DNA of 48,176 nucleotides from CAZGSN01 sp964371655 (GTDB taxonomy: Bacteria > Desulfobacterota > Binatia > HRBIN30). The DNA lies in contig CAYJOD010000047.1 in NCBI GenBank assembly GCA_964371655.1, positions 1-48,176 on the forward strand, written 5' to 3'. The position numbers were made by a program, and so were the translations under genes. Below the pieces are notes generated by a model that worked only from the letters and a program-made list of their open reading frames with translations, was not told where the DNA came from and did not search any database. Positions 8,066 through 19,561 of this stretch are shown here, in pieces (the stretch's first letter is position 1; the number at the start of each line of letters is the position of its first letter).

Positions 8066-11000
8066 AACACCCCCATCCACTCCACCTGCGCGGCGAGGGC
8101 GGCTGTCGCCCACGCCAGCTCCACAATACAGCCGAGCTGGGCAAATACACGCTGCGCAGTCTGCAGATGCTCGCGACGCTCCGGATGATCGGAGCCCAGA
8201 TGCCGTCCGAGCTCGTAGTGCGCGCGCCCGCCCTCGTACGGCAATCCCTGCGCGTCGGCGCTGCGCAGCGCGCGCCGCCAATCGGTCTCGGCGCGGCTAC
8301 GGCGCCCGTCGAGCCAAGCCTGCAACCCGCTCCAGATGAACGCGTGGGCGCGCCCGAGCGGGAAGCGTCTGGCGTATTGCTGCATGCACGCCAGGGCCTT
8401 CGCGGCACTGCTCGCCAAGAGTGGAAGACCGCCGGCGGGCGGGACCCAGCCGCTTTCCAGCAACGACAGGAACACCTCGCAGGTCGCCGCGGTGCCGTGC
8501 TGCACCCAGTAGCCCACCGGCTGCGTGACGAGCAGGCTGTCAAGGGCGCGGCGCGCCGCCTCGAAAGCCAGTTGCTGGTTGCCGCTGCGCAGCTGCGCCA
8601 GCGCGTACATCCCATGAGCCCAGATGACGTCGGCGGCCATGTGGCGCTGGTCGAGAGTCTTGATCACTTCCTCGTACTTCGGAAGCGACTCGTCGGCACG
8701 ACCGAGCCGCACCAGCGCATCGCCCCAGCCGAGCAGCGCCCAGCCCATCGCTTGGCGATTGCCGGTGCGCCCGCACAGCTTCGCCGCCTGTCGCATCGCG
8801 ATGATGGTGTCCTGGTATTGCGCGGTGAAGAAATAATGGGCGCCGAATTGCGCGTGGCACTCTTCGATCAGCCGCACGTCGCCGACCTCCTGGGCGAGCG
8901 CCTGGGCTCGATGCAAGGATCGATGCGAGTCCTTCCAGTCGCAGATGCCGATGTCGATGACCGACATGCGCGACCAGGTGAACGCGAGCGTGCTCTGATT
9001 CCGTGTCTGCTCGGCCACGGCCAGAGCCCGCTGGCGCCAGCGCCCGGCGCGCTTCGAAAGCCACCACACCTCGCCGATGAGCGACAGATACAGATACCCG
9101 TGTGCCAGCCATGGCGATGGTCCGACCACCTCGCAGCGATTGATCACGCGCATGATCGACCACACAACGGCTTTCGGTTTCAAGGCGTAGTAGAAGCACT
9201 CGATGAGTCGATGCTCGACAATTCCCAGGGTCATCGCCACCGCGATGGTGTCGGCGTCCTCTCGTCGGTCCGGCCTCCAGTAAGACTGCAGGAGACGGCG
9301 AGCAACTTCACGAGTGGTCGCCAGCGTCCAGCCGAGCTCGCTATGCGGCGCCGGCTGATTGACCAGCGCCAGCGCGCGCTCGCCGTGCCGGCGCGCCACG
9401 GCCAGGTCGCCGAGACGAAAGAACGCCTCGGTCAGCGCCGCTTCGATGGCAGCACGACGGAACACGGCGCTGTTCGGGTCGATGCCCGCATTCGGATTGA
9501 GCGCCGAGGCGATGCGGCGCTGAGGCGGGGCGAGGGGTCGTGCCGGCTCGATCTCCAAAGCGCGGCTCAAGTGCACGATGGCTTCGCGGCAGGCGTTGCT
9601 CTCGAGCGCCACCATGCCGGCGCGCTCGGCGTACTCCGCCTCCTTCGCCTCGTTGCCGGCCTCATGCCAAAGGTGAACCAGAGTACCGAAATATTCTTTG
9701 CGACCCGGGTAGATCCGTTCGATGGTCGCGGCGACGCGTTCATGCAGGCGCGGGCGCTCGTCGGCGGCGAGATCGACGAGGAGCTGCTCGCGGAACTTGT
9801 CGTGCGAGAAGCGCCGGTTCGCGCCCTCCACCTCGAGCACGGCGACGGCCGTGCATTCGTCCATCCATCGTTCGACGTCGACCTCGTCAAATAGAGCCGC
9901 AAGCAGGATCGGGTCGATCGTCCTGCCGATCACCGCGGCCGTCTGCAAGGGCGCAAGCGCGGCGACCGATACCTGCGCCAGACGGCGGCGAATCACCTGC
10001 TCCATGCCGCCGGCGTGCACGCGCTCCGGCAGCGCGTCGAGCTCGATCCGTTGCAGTCCGCCACTCGACTCGGCGAGGGATCGCAAAACCTCGACGACGA
10101 AGAACGGGATACCCTCCGATTCGCGTTGCACGAGCTCGACGAGGGCACGGGAATCCGGACGCGCGCCAATGACGGACTCGCACAGCGCCCGCACCTCGCC
10201 CGCCACCAGACGTTGCAGGCCGATCTGCTTTGCACCGCTGACGCTGAGCGCGAGCTCTGGCATCTCGTCGAGCCGAAAGCTGCCCAGAAACACGAGCGGC
10301 ACATCTTCGGCCGTACGCGTCAGCCAGCTGAGCAGACGCAAACTTTCACTACCGGCCCAGTGCAGGTCTTCGAGAAGCACGACGATCCCAGGTGATAGGT
10401 CTCGCGACGCGGCATGCCGTACCTCTACGTCCGTACTCGCACCGCCTGATCCAAAACCGCCGCCCGTCTCGTTCCCCACGGTCGCCTGGCGGAAGAGCTC
10501 TTCGACGACGAGCAACAGGCGCGACTGTGCGGCGTCGGAGTCCACCGGCGGCGGGCTCGGCACGTCGTAACCGAGCTGCACGGCGATGTCGGGGAGAACC
10601 GACTTGAGCACCGCAGCCTGCGCCGGACTCGGCGTCGCGTGCAAGATGAGGTGGCGCAGCACGTCGCGCCAGACGTGATAGGGGCCGCCGCCTTGGCTGA
10701 TGGCTTGGCCGCGCAGGACGATGAGTCCCTTGGAAAGCGCGCGGGTGCTCACCTCGTCGAGGAGCCGCGATTTGCCGACGCCGCTTTCGCCGGCGATCAG
10801 CCAGGTTCCGCCACGACCGGCGTGGGTCGCGGCCAGGGCGGCAAACAGCGCCGCGAGCTCGGCATGGCGTCCGACGAACGGCGCCGCTTGCAGCAAGCTT
10901 TCGCGCGTCGCCGCCGTCTCGCTCGACAACGACAGATCGAGTCGGCGGGCGAGATCGGCGATCGCCGCCTCGGCGCTGGGAGGTCGTCTCTCGGGACGTT

Positions 11001-11763
11001 TATCGAGCAGGCTGGCGAGGAACGGTCGCAAACGCGGCTCGACGACATCGCTGTTCCTGGGCAACTCGGTGCGCAGAATGTCCTCGCGCAGGGCCTTTCC
11101 GTTCGCCGTGTCGAACGGAAAGGTACCGACCAGGAGTTGGTAGGCGATCAGGCCGAAGGCGTACAGATCGCAGCCTGCCGACGGCCGGCCGCCGAGAATG
11201 ATTTCCGGCGCGATGTACGCCAGCGTGCCGCCCGGGTGTTCGTTGTGTAGATCGCGATGCGTCGACAGCCCGAAGTCGAGCAGTTTCACCTGGTCGCGAA
11301 CGACAACGATGTTGTCCGGCTTGAGATCGCGATGAATGATTCCGTGCCGGTGCAGGTACATCAACGCGCGCAGAGTCTGAACGAGAAGATCCACCTGGGA
11401 CGCGAGGGGCCGGCCGCTGCCGGCTTCGAGAACGGTTTGCGCGCCGTCATGCAGCTCCATGGTGAAATACGGCCCGCCGTCGGCGGCAAAGCCGTAGTCA
11501 AGGACACTGACGATGTTCGGATGGCGCAGCGACGCAAGCAGCCGGAATTCCTGCGCCAACTGAGCCCGACCCTGAGAGTCCATCGCCGCGTCGTAGCCCC
11601 GCGACGCCGCCTTCAAACGCTTTAGGAGAACGGTGTCTCCGCTGAGTCGATCGAGTACACGGTAGACCGCCCCCATGCTGCCGCCGGGTAGCTCGTCCAG
11701 AATTCGATAGCGGTTGCCGATCAGGTGCAAGGTCTCGGATTGCGCACCATCCCAGTCATCCAA
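8062..11763 (-). CDS. Multidomain Ser/Thr protein kinase - AAA ATPase - TPR-like protein
   Basis: A 1233-residue cytoplasmic regulator. Residues 18-275 are a complete eukaryote-like kinase: Gly-rich loop GGSMGAVY, Lys48, HRDLKPDN (144-151), DFG (163-165) and an APE equivalent (APEIIL). Residues 296-600 are a STAND/AAA_16-type ATPase with Walker A GESGVGKS (325-332) and Walker B VVLLEDLHW (about 461-469). The C-terminal half is helical and TPR-like. No transmembrane segment is seen. Proteins of this layout (PknK-like) are signal-integrating kinases in actinobacteria, myxobacteria and relatives. No ATG exists before the kinase core; TTG at 11763 is chosen because GAGGTG lies about 8 nt upstream. 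The start is the least certain point. It is coupled to the methyltransferase downstream. Confidence 0.88.
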   Translation of the reverse strand: MDDWDGAQSETLHLIGNRYRILDELPGGSMGAVYRVLDRLSGDTVLLKRLKAASRGYDAAMDSQGRAQLAQEFRLLASLRHPNIVSVLDYGFAADGGPYFTMELHDGAQTVLEAGSGRPLASQVDLLVQTLRALMYLHRHGIIHRDLKPDNIVVVRDQVKLLDFGLSTHRDLHNEHPGGTLAYIAPEIILGGRPSAGCDLYAFGLIAYQLLVGTFPFDTANGKALREDILRTELPRNSDVVEPRLRPFLASLLDKRPERRPPSAEAAIADLARRLDLSLSSETAATRESLLQAAPFVGRHAELAALFAALAATHAGRGGTWLIAGESGVGKSRLLDEVSTRALSKGLIVLRGQAISQGGGPYHVWRDVLRHLILHATPSPAQAAVLKSVLPDIAVQLGYDVPSPPPVDSDAAQSRLLLVVEELFRQATVGNETGGGFGSGGASTDVEVRHAASRDLSPGIVVLLEDLHWAGSESLRLLSWLTRTAEDVPLVFLGSFRLDEMPELALSVSGAKQIGLQRLVAGEVRALCESVIGARPDSRALVELVQRESEGIPFFVVEVLRSLAESSGGLQRIELDALPERVHAGGMEQVIRRRLAQVSVAALAPLQTAAVIGRTIDPILLAALFDEVDVERWMDECTAVAVLEVEGANRRFSHDKFREQLLVDLAADERPRLHERVAATIERIYPGRKEYFGTLVHLWHEAGNEAKEAEYAERAGMVALESNACREAIVHLSRALEIEPARPLAPPQRRIASALNPNAGIDPNSAVFRRAAIEAALTEAFFRLGDLAVARRHGERALALVNQPAPHSELGWTLATTREVARRLLQSYWRPDRREDADTIAVAMTLGIVEHRLIECFYYALKPKAVVWSIMRVINRCEVVGPSPWLAHGYLYLSLIGEVWWLSKRAGRWRQRALAVAEQTRNQSTLAFTWSRMSVIDIGICDWKDSHRSLHRAQALAQEVGDVRLIEECHAQFGAHYFFTAQYQDTIIAMRQAAKLCGRTGNRQAMGWALLGWGDALVRLGRADESLPKYEEVIKTLDQRHMAADVIWAHGMYALAQLRSGNQQLAFEAARRALDSLLVTQPVGYWVQHGTAATCEVFLSLLESGWVPPAGGLPLLASSAAKALACMQQYARRFPLGRAHAFIWSGLQAWLDGRRSRAETDWRRALRSADAQGLPYEGGRAHYELGRHLGSDHPERREHLQTAQRVFAQLGCIVELAWATAALAAQVEWMGVL

Positions 11764-11922
11764 TGAAAAACACCTCGGACCAAAGAATTACCCGACGGCT
11801 CTTAGACCAATCACACCCCAGGCCGCAAATGAAAAGCGCGGCGGCGCCAAGGGACACTTGGAATCGAGGCCGCTACTGGGATGCGGAGAAGGCTTCGGAC
11901 TGATTTCTCCGATTTCATCTTT

Positions 11923-12010
11923 CTTGCCCGTACCCTTGCCATTGCCCTTGCCCATTCTGGCTGGCGGTTCCGGGAGGGCACGGGCAAGGGCAACGGCAGG
12001 GGCAAGGGTT
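11923..12010. repeat. GGGCAA hexamer palindrome, full copy
   Basis: The left arm is built of CCCTTGCC/CTTGCCC units and the right arm of GGGCAAGGG units, around CCCATTCTGGCTGGCGGTTC. The same centre (CCCATTCTGGCTG) ends the half-copy at 29213-29267. It lies in the 465-bp gap between the divergent kinase and nuoB genes, where I see no gene. Promoters for both directions should lie in this gap. Confidence 0.65.
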
Positions 12011-12228
12011 TATGTGCAAAGCCGTCCGAAGCCCGTAGGCGTCGACACCCCCCGCCACCCTCACGCTGAAGGTTCGCTGCTGGATTGAATTAGACGAAGT
12101 GGGCGGCGGCGGCGTTGCCCCAGTTTGGGTCGCGTGGCAAGTTGCGGGCGCTTGACGGGCCCGTACGGGCGCGCGGCGTTGTACCCCCAAGATTGCTTGG
12201 CTACAGGGATCCGAGTGAAAGGAACGGT

Positions 12229-12834
12229 ATGGCCAGCGAGGCTGTGACGACGAAGCAGGGATTCATGGCGCGCCTGCGCGCCGCGACCGGGCAGCCGCTG
12301 CAGTCGGCGGACGCGTTCGGCGAAAGCTTCATGCTCACCCGGCTCAGCGACGCCGTACAGTGGGGCCGCAAGTATTCGTTCTTCCCGTATCCCTACGTCA
12401 CCGCCTGTTGCGGCATGGAGTTCATGTCGGCTGCCGGACCACGTTTCGATCTCGACCGCTTCGGCGCCGCCTTGCCGCGCTTCACCCCGCGCCAGGCCGA
12501 TCTCCTCATGGTGGTGGGCACCATCACACATCGCTTGGCGCCGTTCCTGCGGCGTGTCTACGACCAGATGGCCGAGCCGAAATGGGTCGTGTCGTTCGGT
12601 GCCTGCACCTCCTCCGGTGGCCCGTACAACAATTACGCCGTCGTCCAAGGCATCGATACGATCCTTCCGGTCGCGGCCTACATCCCCGGTTGCCCACCGC
12701 GCCCGGAAGCGGTGCTGGACGCACTCATCAAGCTGCAGGATCGAGTTCAGAACGAGCGCGGCGACCGCACCTTGCCGTTGGTGCACGGCAGCGGACGGAT
12801 CTTGGAGCAAACCCTATCGCCGAGAAAAGAATGA
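12229..12834 (+). CDS. nuoB: NADH-quinone oxidoreductase subunit B
   Basis: A 201-residue complex I subunit that carries the terminal [4Fe-4S] cluster N2 and passes electrons to quinone. The ligands are Cys60-Cys61 (ACCGME), Cys126 (FGACTSSGG) and Cys155 (PGCPPRPE). An amphipathic N-terminus of about 35 residues precedes the core. ATG 12229 has AAAGGA 6 nt upstream. It opens the operon nuoB-G-I-CD-EF. The usual partner nuoA, normally directly upstream, is absent here. Length and ligand set are normal. Confidence 0.95.
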   Translation: MASEAVTTKQGFMARLRAATGQPLQSADAFGESFMLTRLSDAVQWGRKYSFFPYPYVTACCGMEFMSAAGPRFDLDRFGAALPRFTPRQADLLMVVGTITHRLAPFLRRVYDQMAEPKWVVSFGACTSSGGPYNNYAVVQGIDTILPVAAYIPGCPPRPEAVLDALIKLQDRVQNERGDRTLPLVHGSGRILEQTLSPRKE

Positions 12835-12914
12835 CCCGGGTGTCTGCCTGTTGGTCAATCTCGCTCAACGAGTAACCGTGCAACCCAGGAACCCGTTCCG
12901 ACCAGGAAGCCTCC

Positions 12915-14498
12915 ATGCCCACGATCACAATTGACGGCCAGACGATCGAAGCCCCGGCGAACGCGATGTTGCTGCCGGTTGCTTTGGAGAACGGCATCCA
13001 CATCCCCCACTATTGCTGGCATCCGAAGCTCTCGATCGATGGCAGCTGTCGCATGTGTCAGGTCGAGGTCGAAGGCAGCCCGAAGCTGGTCATCGCCTGC
13101 AACACCCCGGTGCGCGACGGCATGGTCGTGCACACCAAGACGCCCAAAGTCGAAAACACCCGCAAGGGCGTGATGGAGCTGCTGCTCGTCAATCACCCCA
13201 CCGATTGCCCGATCTGCGACAAGGCCGGCGAGTGCCTGCTGCAGGACTACTCGTACGCCTTCGGCAGCCGCACGACGCGCACGCAGGAGCCGCGCCGCAA
13301 GCTCGAGAAGCGTCGCGAAATCGGTCCGCGCATGATTCTCGACCAGGAACGCTGCATCCTCTGCCGCCGCTGCGTGCGCTTTTGCCGCGAGATCACCGGG
13401 ACCAACGAGCTCGCCGTCTTCAACCTGGGCGATCGCTCGGTGCTCAACGTCATGCCCGACGCGCCGCTGGCCAACGACTACTCCATCAACACCGCCGACA
13501 TCTGTCCGGTCGGCGCCCTCGAGAGCAAGGACTTCCATCACAAGCTCCGGGTGTGGTTCCTGAAGAAGACACCGAGCGTCTGCGGCAGCTGCTCGAACGG
13601 CTGCAACATCACCGTGCATCACTACCGCAACCGCGTCTGGCGTCTGATGCCGCGCCGCAACGATGCGGTGAACGAGACCTGGATGTGCGACCACGGCCGT
13701 CTGAACTACGAGTCCGTCAACAGCGAGCTGCGCTTGCGCCAACCCCTGCTGCGCCGCAACGGCAAGCTGGAAGCGGTCGATTGGGACGAGGGTGTGGCCG
13801 AAGCGGCGCGGCAGCTGCATCGCGCGGCACGCACCAGCGGTGGCGCGGCAGTGGCCGCGGTAGCCTCGCCGCACCTCACCAACGAAGAGAATTTCCGCTT
13901 CGCGCAGCTTCTGAAGGCGCTGGGGGTGACCCAGGTCGGCGTCGCCGTTGTCGTCGGGGTGGCGGACAAGTTGCTGGTCAAGGCGGAAAAGGCGCCGAAC
14001 GCGCGCGGCGCGCGCGACATGGGCTTGGGCGCAAGTAACGAGACGATCCCGCGCCTGCTGGAGTGCGCGCAACGCGGTCAGATCAAAGTGCTGTATGTGT
14101 GCGGTCCGGATCTCTGGGATAGCGCCGACCGCCAACAGCTCGAAAACGCTCTGGCCAAGATCGAATGCTTGATCGTGCAAGACAGCTTGCCGTCGGCACT
14201 GGTCGAACGCGCTCACATCGTTCTCCCGTCGCTGAGCTTCGCCGAAAAGATCGGCACGTTTACGAATCACGCCGGCCGCGTGCAGCAGATCCACCGCGCC
14301 ATTACCCCGATCCCGGAGCAACTTGGCGACGGCGAGATTTTCAGCCGTCTCATCAATCTGGTTTCGGAAGCGCGCTGCGGATTCGAACCTACCGCCGTGC
14401 TCGATGAGATCGCGCAGAGCGTTCCCGCCTATGCGGGCATCAGCTTCGCAGGTGTCGGCGCGCAGGGGTGGCCGTTGCCCGACGGAGGCAACAGCTGA
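12915..14498 (+). CDS. nuoG: NADH-quinone oxidoreductase subunit G (short form)
   Basis: A 527-residue iron-sulphur subunit. [2Fe-2S] ligands: Cys34, 45, 48, 62. N5: His94, Cys98, 101, 107. N4: Cys147, 150, 153 and Cys197. A further CxxCxxxC...C set (Cys223, 226, 230, 258) matches the N7-type site found in some bacteria. The molybdopterin-like C-terminal domain is much shorter than in E. coli NuoG (about 900 residues) but ends cleanly at a coupled stop, so it is probably a genuine short form. AGGAAG precedes the ATG. The stop TGA overlaps the nuoI start. Confidence 0.93.
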   Translation: MPTITIDGQTIEAPANAMLLPVALENGIHIPHYCWHPKLSIDGSCRMCQVEVEGSPKLVIACNTPVRDGMVVHTKTPKVENTRKGVMELLLVNHPTDCPICDKAGECLLQDYSYAFGSRTTRTQEPRRKLEKRREIGPRMILDQERCILCRRCVRFCREITGTNELAVFNLGDRSVLNVMPDAPLANDYSINTADICPVGALESKDFHHKLRVWFLKKTPSVCGSCSNGCNITVHHYRNRVWRLMPRRNDAVNETWMCDHGRLNYESVNSELRLRQPLLRRNGKLEAVDWDEGVAEAARQLHRAARTSGGAAVAAVASPHLTNEENFRFAQLLKALGVTQVGVAVVVGVADKLLVKAEKAPNARGARDMGLGASNETIPRLLECAQRGQIKVLYVCGPDLWDSADRQQLENALAKIECLIVQDSLPSALVERAHIVLPSLSFAEKIGTFTNHAGRVQQIHRAITPIPEQLGDGEIFSRLINLVSEARCGFEPTAVLDEIAQSVPAYAGISFAGVGAQGWPLPDGGNS

Positions 14499-15043
14499 TG
14501 GCGACGCGCGCAGTCGCGGTCTCGCGCCCGTCGCCGAAGCACGGCGGGTTCTACATGTCGGTGCGTGCGATCCTGGTGGGGATCTGGGTCGCCAACCGTC
14601 ACTTTACGGTTAACCTGTGGGGCTGGATTCGCGGTAAGCCGACGGTGTTCACCGTACAGTTCCCGGAAGAGCGGATGGTTCAACCGAACGCTTTCCGCGG
14701 CATGCCTGTCCTCGTGCAGATGGACAACGGCAAGGAACGTTGCGTGGCCTGCGGACTATGCGAGTGGGCCTGCCCGACCGACTGCATCACCATCTTCCCT
14801 GCCGAGACCGCCGACGAGATCGAACGCTACCCGAAGGTATTCGACATCGACATGTCGCGCTGCATGTTCTGTGGCCTCTGCGAGGAAGCGTGCCCGGAGG
14901 AAGCCATCGTCATGAGCGGCAACGTCGAGATCGCCGGGTTCTCGCGGCTCGCCATGCTCTGGCACAAACAAGACCTACTGACGCCCGTCAGCCAGCTGTC
15001 GGACACGCGTCTGTACCACCTGCGGCGGGGTTACGATCGATGA
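14498..15043 (+). CDS. nuoI: NADH-quinone oxidoreductase subunit I
   Basis: A 181-residue two-cluster ferredoxin subunit with N6a and N6b. Cys82-85-88-92 (CVACGLCEWACP) and Cys122-125-128-132 (CMFCGLCEEACP) are complete. The N-terminal 60 residues are the membrane-proximal extension typical of NuoI. The ATG shares one base with the nuoG stop (TGATG), so the genes are translationally coupled. Between this gene and nuoCD the operon is interrupted by 199 bp that contain a palindromic repeat. Confidence 0.95.
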   Translation: MATRAVAVSRPSPKHGGFYMSVRAILVGIWVANRHFTVNLWGWIRGKPTVFTVQFPEERMVQPNAFRGMPVLVQMDNGKERCVACGLCEWACPTDCITIFPAETADEIERYPKVFDIDMSRCMFCGLCEEACPEEAIVMSGNVEIAGFSRLAMLWHKQDLLTPVSQLSDTRLYHLRRGYDR

Positions 15044-15088
15044 GGGAACAGAGCTTAGCTCGCTGCGCTCGCAGACTAGGTAGGGGCC

Positions 15089-15178
15089 GAGGGATCGAGG
15101 GACATAGGGACAAAGGGAAGAGATGCTGCGCGTCAGAATCCCCTTTGCCCCTGACCCCTTGGCCACTATGTCCCTTTG
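15089..15178. repeat. GAGGGACA-type palindrome inside the nuo operon
   Basis: Left side GAGGGACATAGGGACAAAGG; right side CCCTTTGCCCCTGACCCC and ACTATGTCCCTTT. It is an imperfect inverted repeat of about 90 bp between nuoI and nuoCD. A related copy is at 33434-33525. It could attenuate or process the nuo transcript. Confidence 0.65.
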
Positions 15179-15242
15179 ATTTGTGGAATTCCCGAGACGT
15201 ACGATTAGGAGTCGGGGCGCACAGCGATGCGCCTCTGCAGCT

Positions 15243-16941
<1,699 letters not shown>

Positions 16942-16952
<11 letters not shown>

Positions 16953-18807
16953 ACACCCGAGCTCTGTCGGGAAGCCGCTTCCCAAGGACCCGACCCCGGA
17001 CCCGAATCGCAAGTATCTGCTCTCCCTGACGACGCGCACGCGCATCGTCAGGGAACGACTGAATTTCCCCACGCCGCGCTCGGTGTGTTTGGCGGCGCTG
17101 CACCTGGCCCAGGAAGAGTACGGCTACCTTCCCGCCGAGATCGTCAGGGAGGTCGCCGAGCTGCTCGACCTGCTGCCGATCCAGGTGCAGGAGGTCGTTT
17201 CGTTCTATCCGATGTTTCACAGCGAGCCGAAGGGCCGCTGCCACATCCAGGTGTGCACGAACATCGCGTGCGCCGCCGGTGGTGCACGCAAGCTCGTGCG
17301 CCATCTCGAGAATGCGCTCGGCGTCGGAGCCGGCGAGATGACCGCGGACGGCAAGTTTTCGATCGCGGAAGTGGAGTGTCTGGGCTCCTGCGGCACGGCG
17401 CCGGTGGTCCAGGTCAACAACATGCCGTTCCGGCAGAACGTGACCACGGCGGACCTCGACGCCCTGCTGGCGAGCCCCGACCCACTGCAGCCGACGGCGA
17501 ACGCCATTGTGCACTCGTCGATCCCCGACGGGATTGAGGGCTATCTGCTGCCGCCGAATGGAACCTCGCGCTGCAACATCGACGAGTATCTTTCCGCCGG
17601 CGGTTACGAGCAGGCGAAGCGAGTGCTGGCCTCGCTCACACCCGAGGAGGTTGCGGAGACGGTCAAGGACGCCGGCCTGCGCGGTCGCGGCGGCGCCGGG
17701 TTCGGCACCGGTGTGAAGTGGACCTTCATGCCCAAGGATTCGTCGAAGCCCGCCTACCTCGCCGTGAACGGCGACGAGAGCGAGCCCGGCACCTTCAAGG
17801 ATCGGCAGATTCTGGAGCGCAATCCGCATCAATTCATCGAAGGGGCGCTGATTGCCGGGCATGCCATCCGCGCCGTCGCGGCGTACGTGTACCTGCGTGG
17901 CGAATACACCGTCCCGTACCGGCGCCTCATGGAAGCGATCAAGCAGGCGTACGAGCGCGGCTTCCTCGGCGACAACGCCTGCGGCAGCGGGCGCCGCTTC
18001 GACGTGTTCGTGCAGCGCGGCGCCGGGGCGTACATCTGCGGCGAAGAGACCGGCATGATCGAGTCGATGGAGGGGAAGAAGGGTCAGCCGCGCAAGCGCC
18101 CGCCGTTCCCCGCCGGTTGGGGATTGTGGGGTTGTCCGACCACCGTCAACAACATGGAGACGATCACCCACGTGCCCGTGATCCTCGCCAAAGGAGCGGC
18201 GTGGTTCAAAGCCCGCGGCACCGAGAAGAGCACCGGCAATACGCTGTTCGGGGTGAGTGGCCACGTCAACCGTCCGGGAGTGTACGAGCTGCCGCTGGGC
18301 ACGCCGTTGCGCGAGATCATCGAGAAGCACGCCGGCGGGGTTTCGACCGGGCGGCCGATCAAGGCGATCATCCCAGGCGGCGTTTCCATGCCCGTGCTCA
18401 CCGCCGACAAGATCGACGTCAACATGGATCACGATTCGCTGCAGAAGGCGGGCACCTTGCTCGGCACCGGCGGTATCGTGGTTCTCGACGATTCGGTCTG
18501 TCCGGTGCGCGCCGCGACCGTGATCGCCCGTTTCTTCCGCCACGAGACCTGTGGTCAGTGCACCCAATGCCGCGAGGGCACCGCCTTTATCTACAAGTTG
18601 CTCAAGCGACTCGACCAGGGTGGTGGGACTCTGGAAGACCTCAACACCATCGAGAGCATCTGCGGATTCATGGAAGGGCAGACGATCTGCGCGTTGTCCG
18701 ATGCCGCCGCCTGGGCGGCCGGGAATTTCCTGCGCCGCTTCCGTCCGGACTTCGAACGCCACGTGCACGAGAAGGGCTGTCCGTTCCCGGATAGCTTCGA
18801 AATCTGA
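16942..18807 (+). CDS. nuoEF: NADH-quinone oxidoreductase subunits E and F, fused
   Basis: A 621-residue fusion of the 24-kDa and 51-kDa subunits. NuoE ligands for [2Fe-2S] N1a are Cys105, Cys110, Cys146 and Cys150. The NuoF part starts near residue 195 and shows the FMN/NADH loop RGRGGAGFGTG (247-257), GAYICGEETGMIESMEG, and the N3 [4Fe-4S] ligands Cys537, 540, 543 and Cys583. All known cofactor ligands are present. The GTG start at 16942 is preceded by CGGAGG and lies inside the end of nuoCD. E-F fusion is rarer than C-D fusion; here both occur in one operon. It forms the NADH-oxidising tip of complex I. Confidence 0.94.
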
Positions 18808-18874
18808 TGGACGGCTACTCCAAAGAAGTCGGTGACGGAGCCTTTCCACCCGCCTCGAAGTGTCCGCCGATCCG

Positions 18875-18939
18875 CGGGCGCGCAGCCGCGCGCCCCTACG
18901 TGGACATGGATTTCGTAGGGGCGCGCGGCGGCGCGCCCG
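18875..18939. repeat. GTAGGGGCGCGC long inverted repeat (REP-like)
   Basis: Two 26-nt arms (18875-18900 and 18914-18939) match at 25 of 26 positions around a 13-nt loop. The arm nearest the loop ends CCCCTACG and restarts CGTAGGGG, giving the GTAG/CTAC foot typical of REP sequences. It lies between nuoEF and the next small gene and would also act as a strong transcript hairpin. Confidence 0.8.
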
Positions 18940-18957
18940 TCTGACGGAGATACCCCC

Positions 18958-19245
18958 ATGCCTGGACCGATTCAGCGTAATCTAGTCGTCAAGTTCTTCG
19001 GCACCCCGGATGCAGCCGAGGGCAGCGTCAACGAGCCGCGTGAGCGCGAGGAGAACGGGATGCGCTTCAATGAGAAGTGGAGCTACAAGCACCCGCGCCG
19101 CGACCCGGCGGGCGCCGCCGAACGAATCATCTATTGGCGGCGTTATGACTACCTCGGCTCCATGGTTCGCAAATCGCCACAAGCGGAGTGGAGCCGCGAC
19201 GACACCCTGGCCGCGGGGTTGGCGGCGGTCTCTGCCGCCGTTTGA
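18958..19245 (+). CDS. Small hypothetical protein downstream of nuo
   Basis: A 95-residue basic, soluble protein I do not recognise. It has no signal peptide, no membrane helix and no Cys. The central segment MRFNEKWSYKHPRRDPAGAAERIIYWRRYDYLGSM is dense in Trp, Tyr and Arg and looks folded (given here as residues 35-70). A GGAG ribosome-binding site lies upstream of the ATG, and codon use is like the nuo genes. It follows nuoEF after a repeat-containing gap of 150 bp, so co-transcription is possible. It could be a complex I-associated accessory protein, but only position supports that. Confidence 0.55.
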   Translation: MPGPIQRNLVVKFFGTPDAAEGSVNEPREREENGMRFNEKWSYKHPRRDPAGAAERIIYWRRYDYLGSMVRKSPQAEWSRDDTLAAGLAAVSAAV

Positions 19246-19384
19246 AACGGCCGTCGAGGTCGCGTCGTCGACAGACGTCACCGGTAAGGTGCCTTATCCT
19301 TCAGATTGCTGGGGGGCACTGCTCCACCTGCGGGCGAAGCGACAGCTTCATGGTGACTGTCTCAAAACCTCGGACACATGGTCT

Positions 19385-19466
19385 GCGGCGGCTTGCCGCC
19401 GCTTTGCCGGGTCCGGGGTGGATGCAGTTTTCCTGTCAAGAACCCTCAAGACAGAACCCTCAAGAC
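19385..19466. repeat. Hairpin and 14-bp tandem duplication upstream of RAYT
   Basis: GCGGCGGC-TT-GCCGCCGC is a perfect 8-bp hairpin at 19385-19402. At 19439-19466 the 14-mer AGAACCCTCAAGAC occurs twice in direct tandem, followed by GTAGTTGGGTAG. These lie in the 316-bp gap before the transposase and may be part of its own element end or target. Confidence 0.5.
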
Positions 19467-19561
19467 GTAGTTGGGTAGCATGCGTAACTCGGTCTCCGAT
19501 CCGCGCATCGATTCGATGGAGTCATTGCCGCTCCTGTCGATGCGGCCCATTTTGCCGAGTC

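Noticed and set aside
8167..9894. Plus-strand open frame of 575 codons opposite the kinase gene
   Set aside because: The minus strand encodes an intact kinase-ATPase-TPR protein. The antisense product has no recognisable domain.
12855..14321. Minus-strand open frame of 488 codons opposite nuoG
   Set aside because: NuoG is intact with all Cys ligands. The antisense product is a composition artefact.
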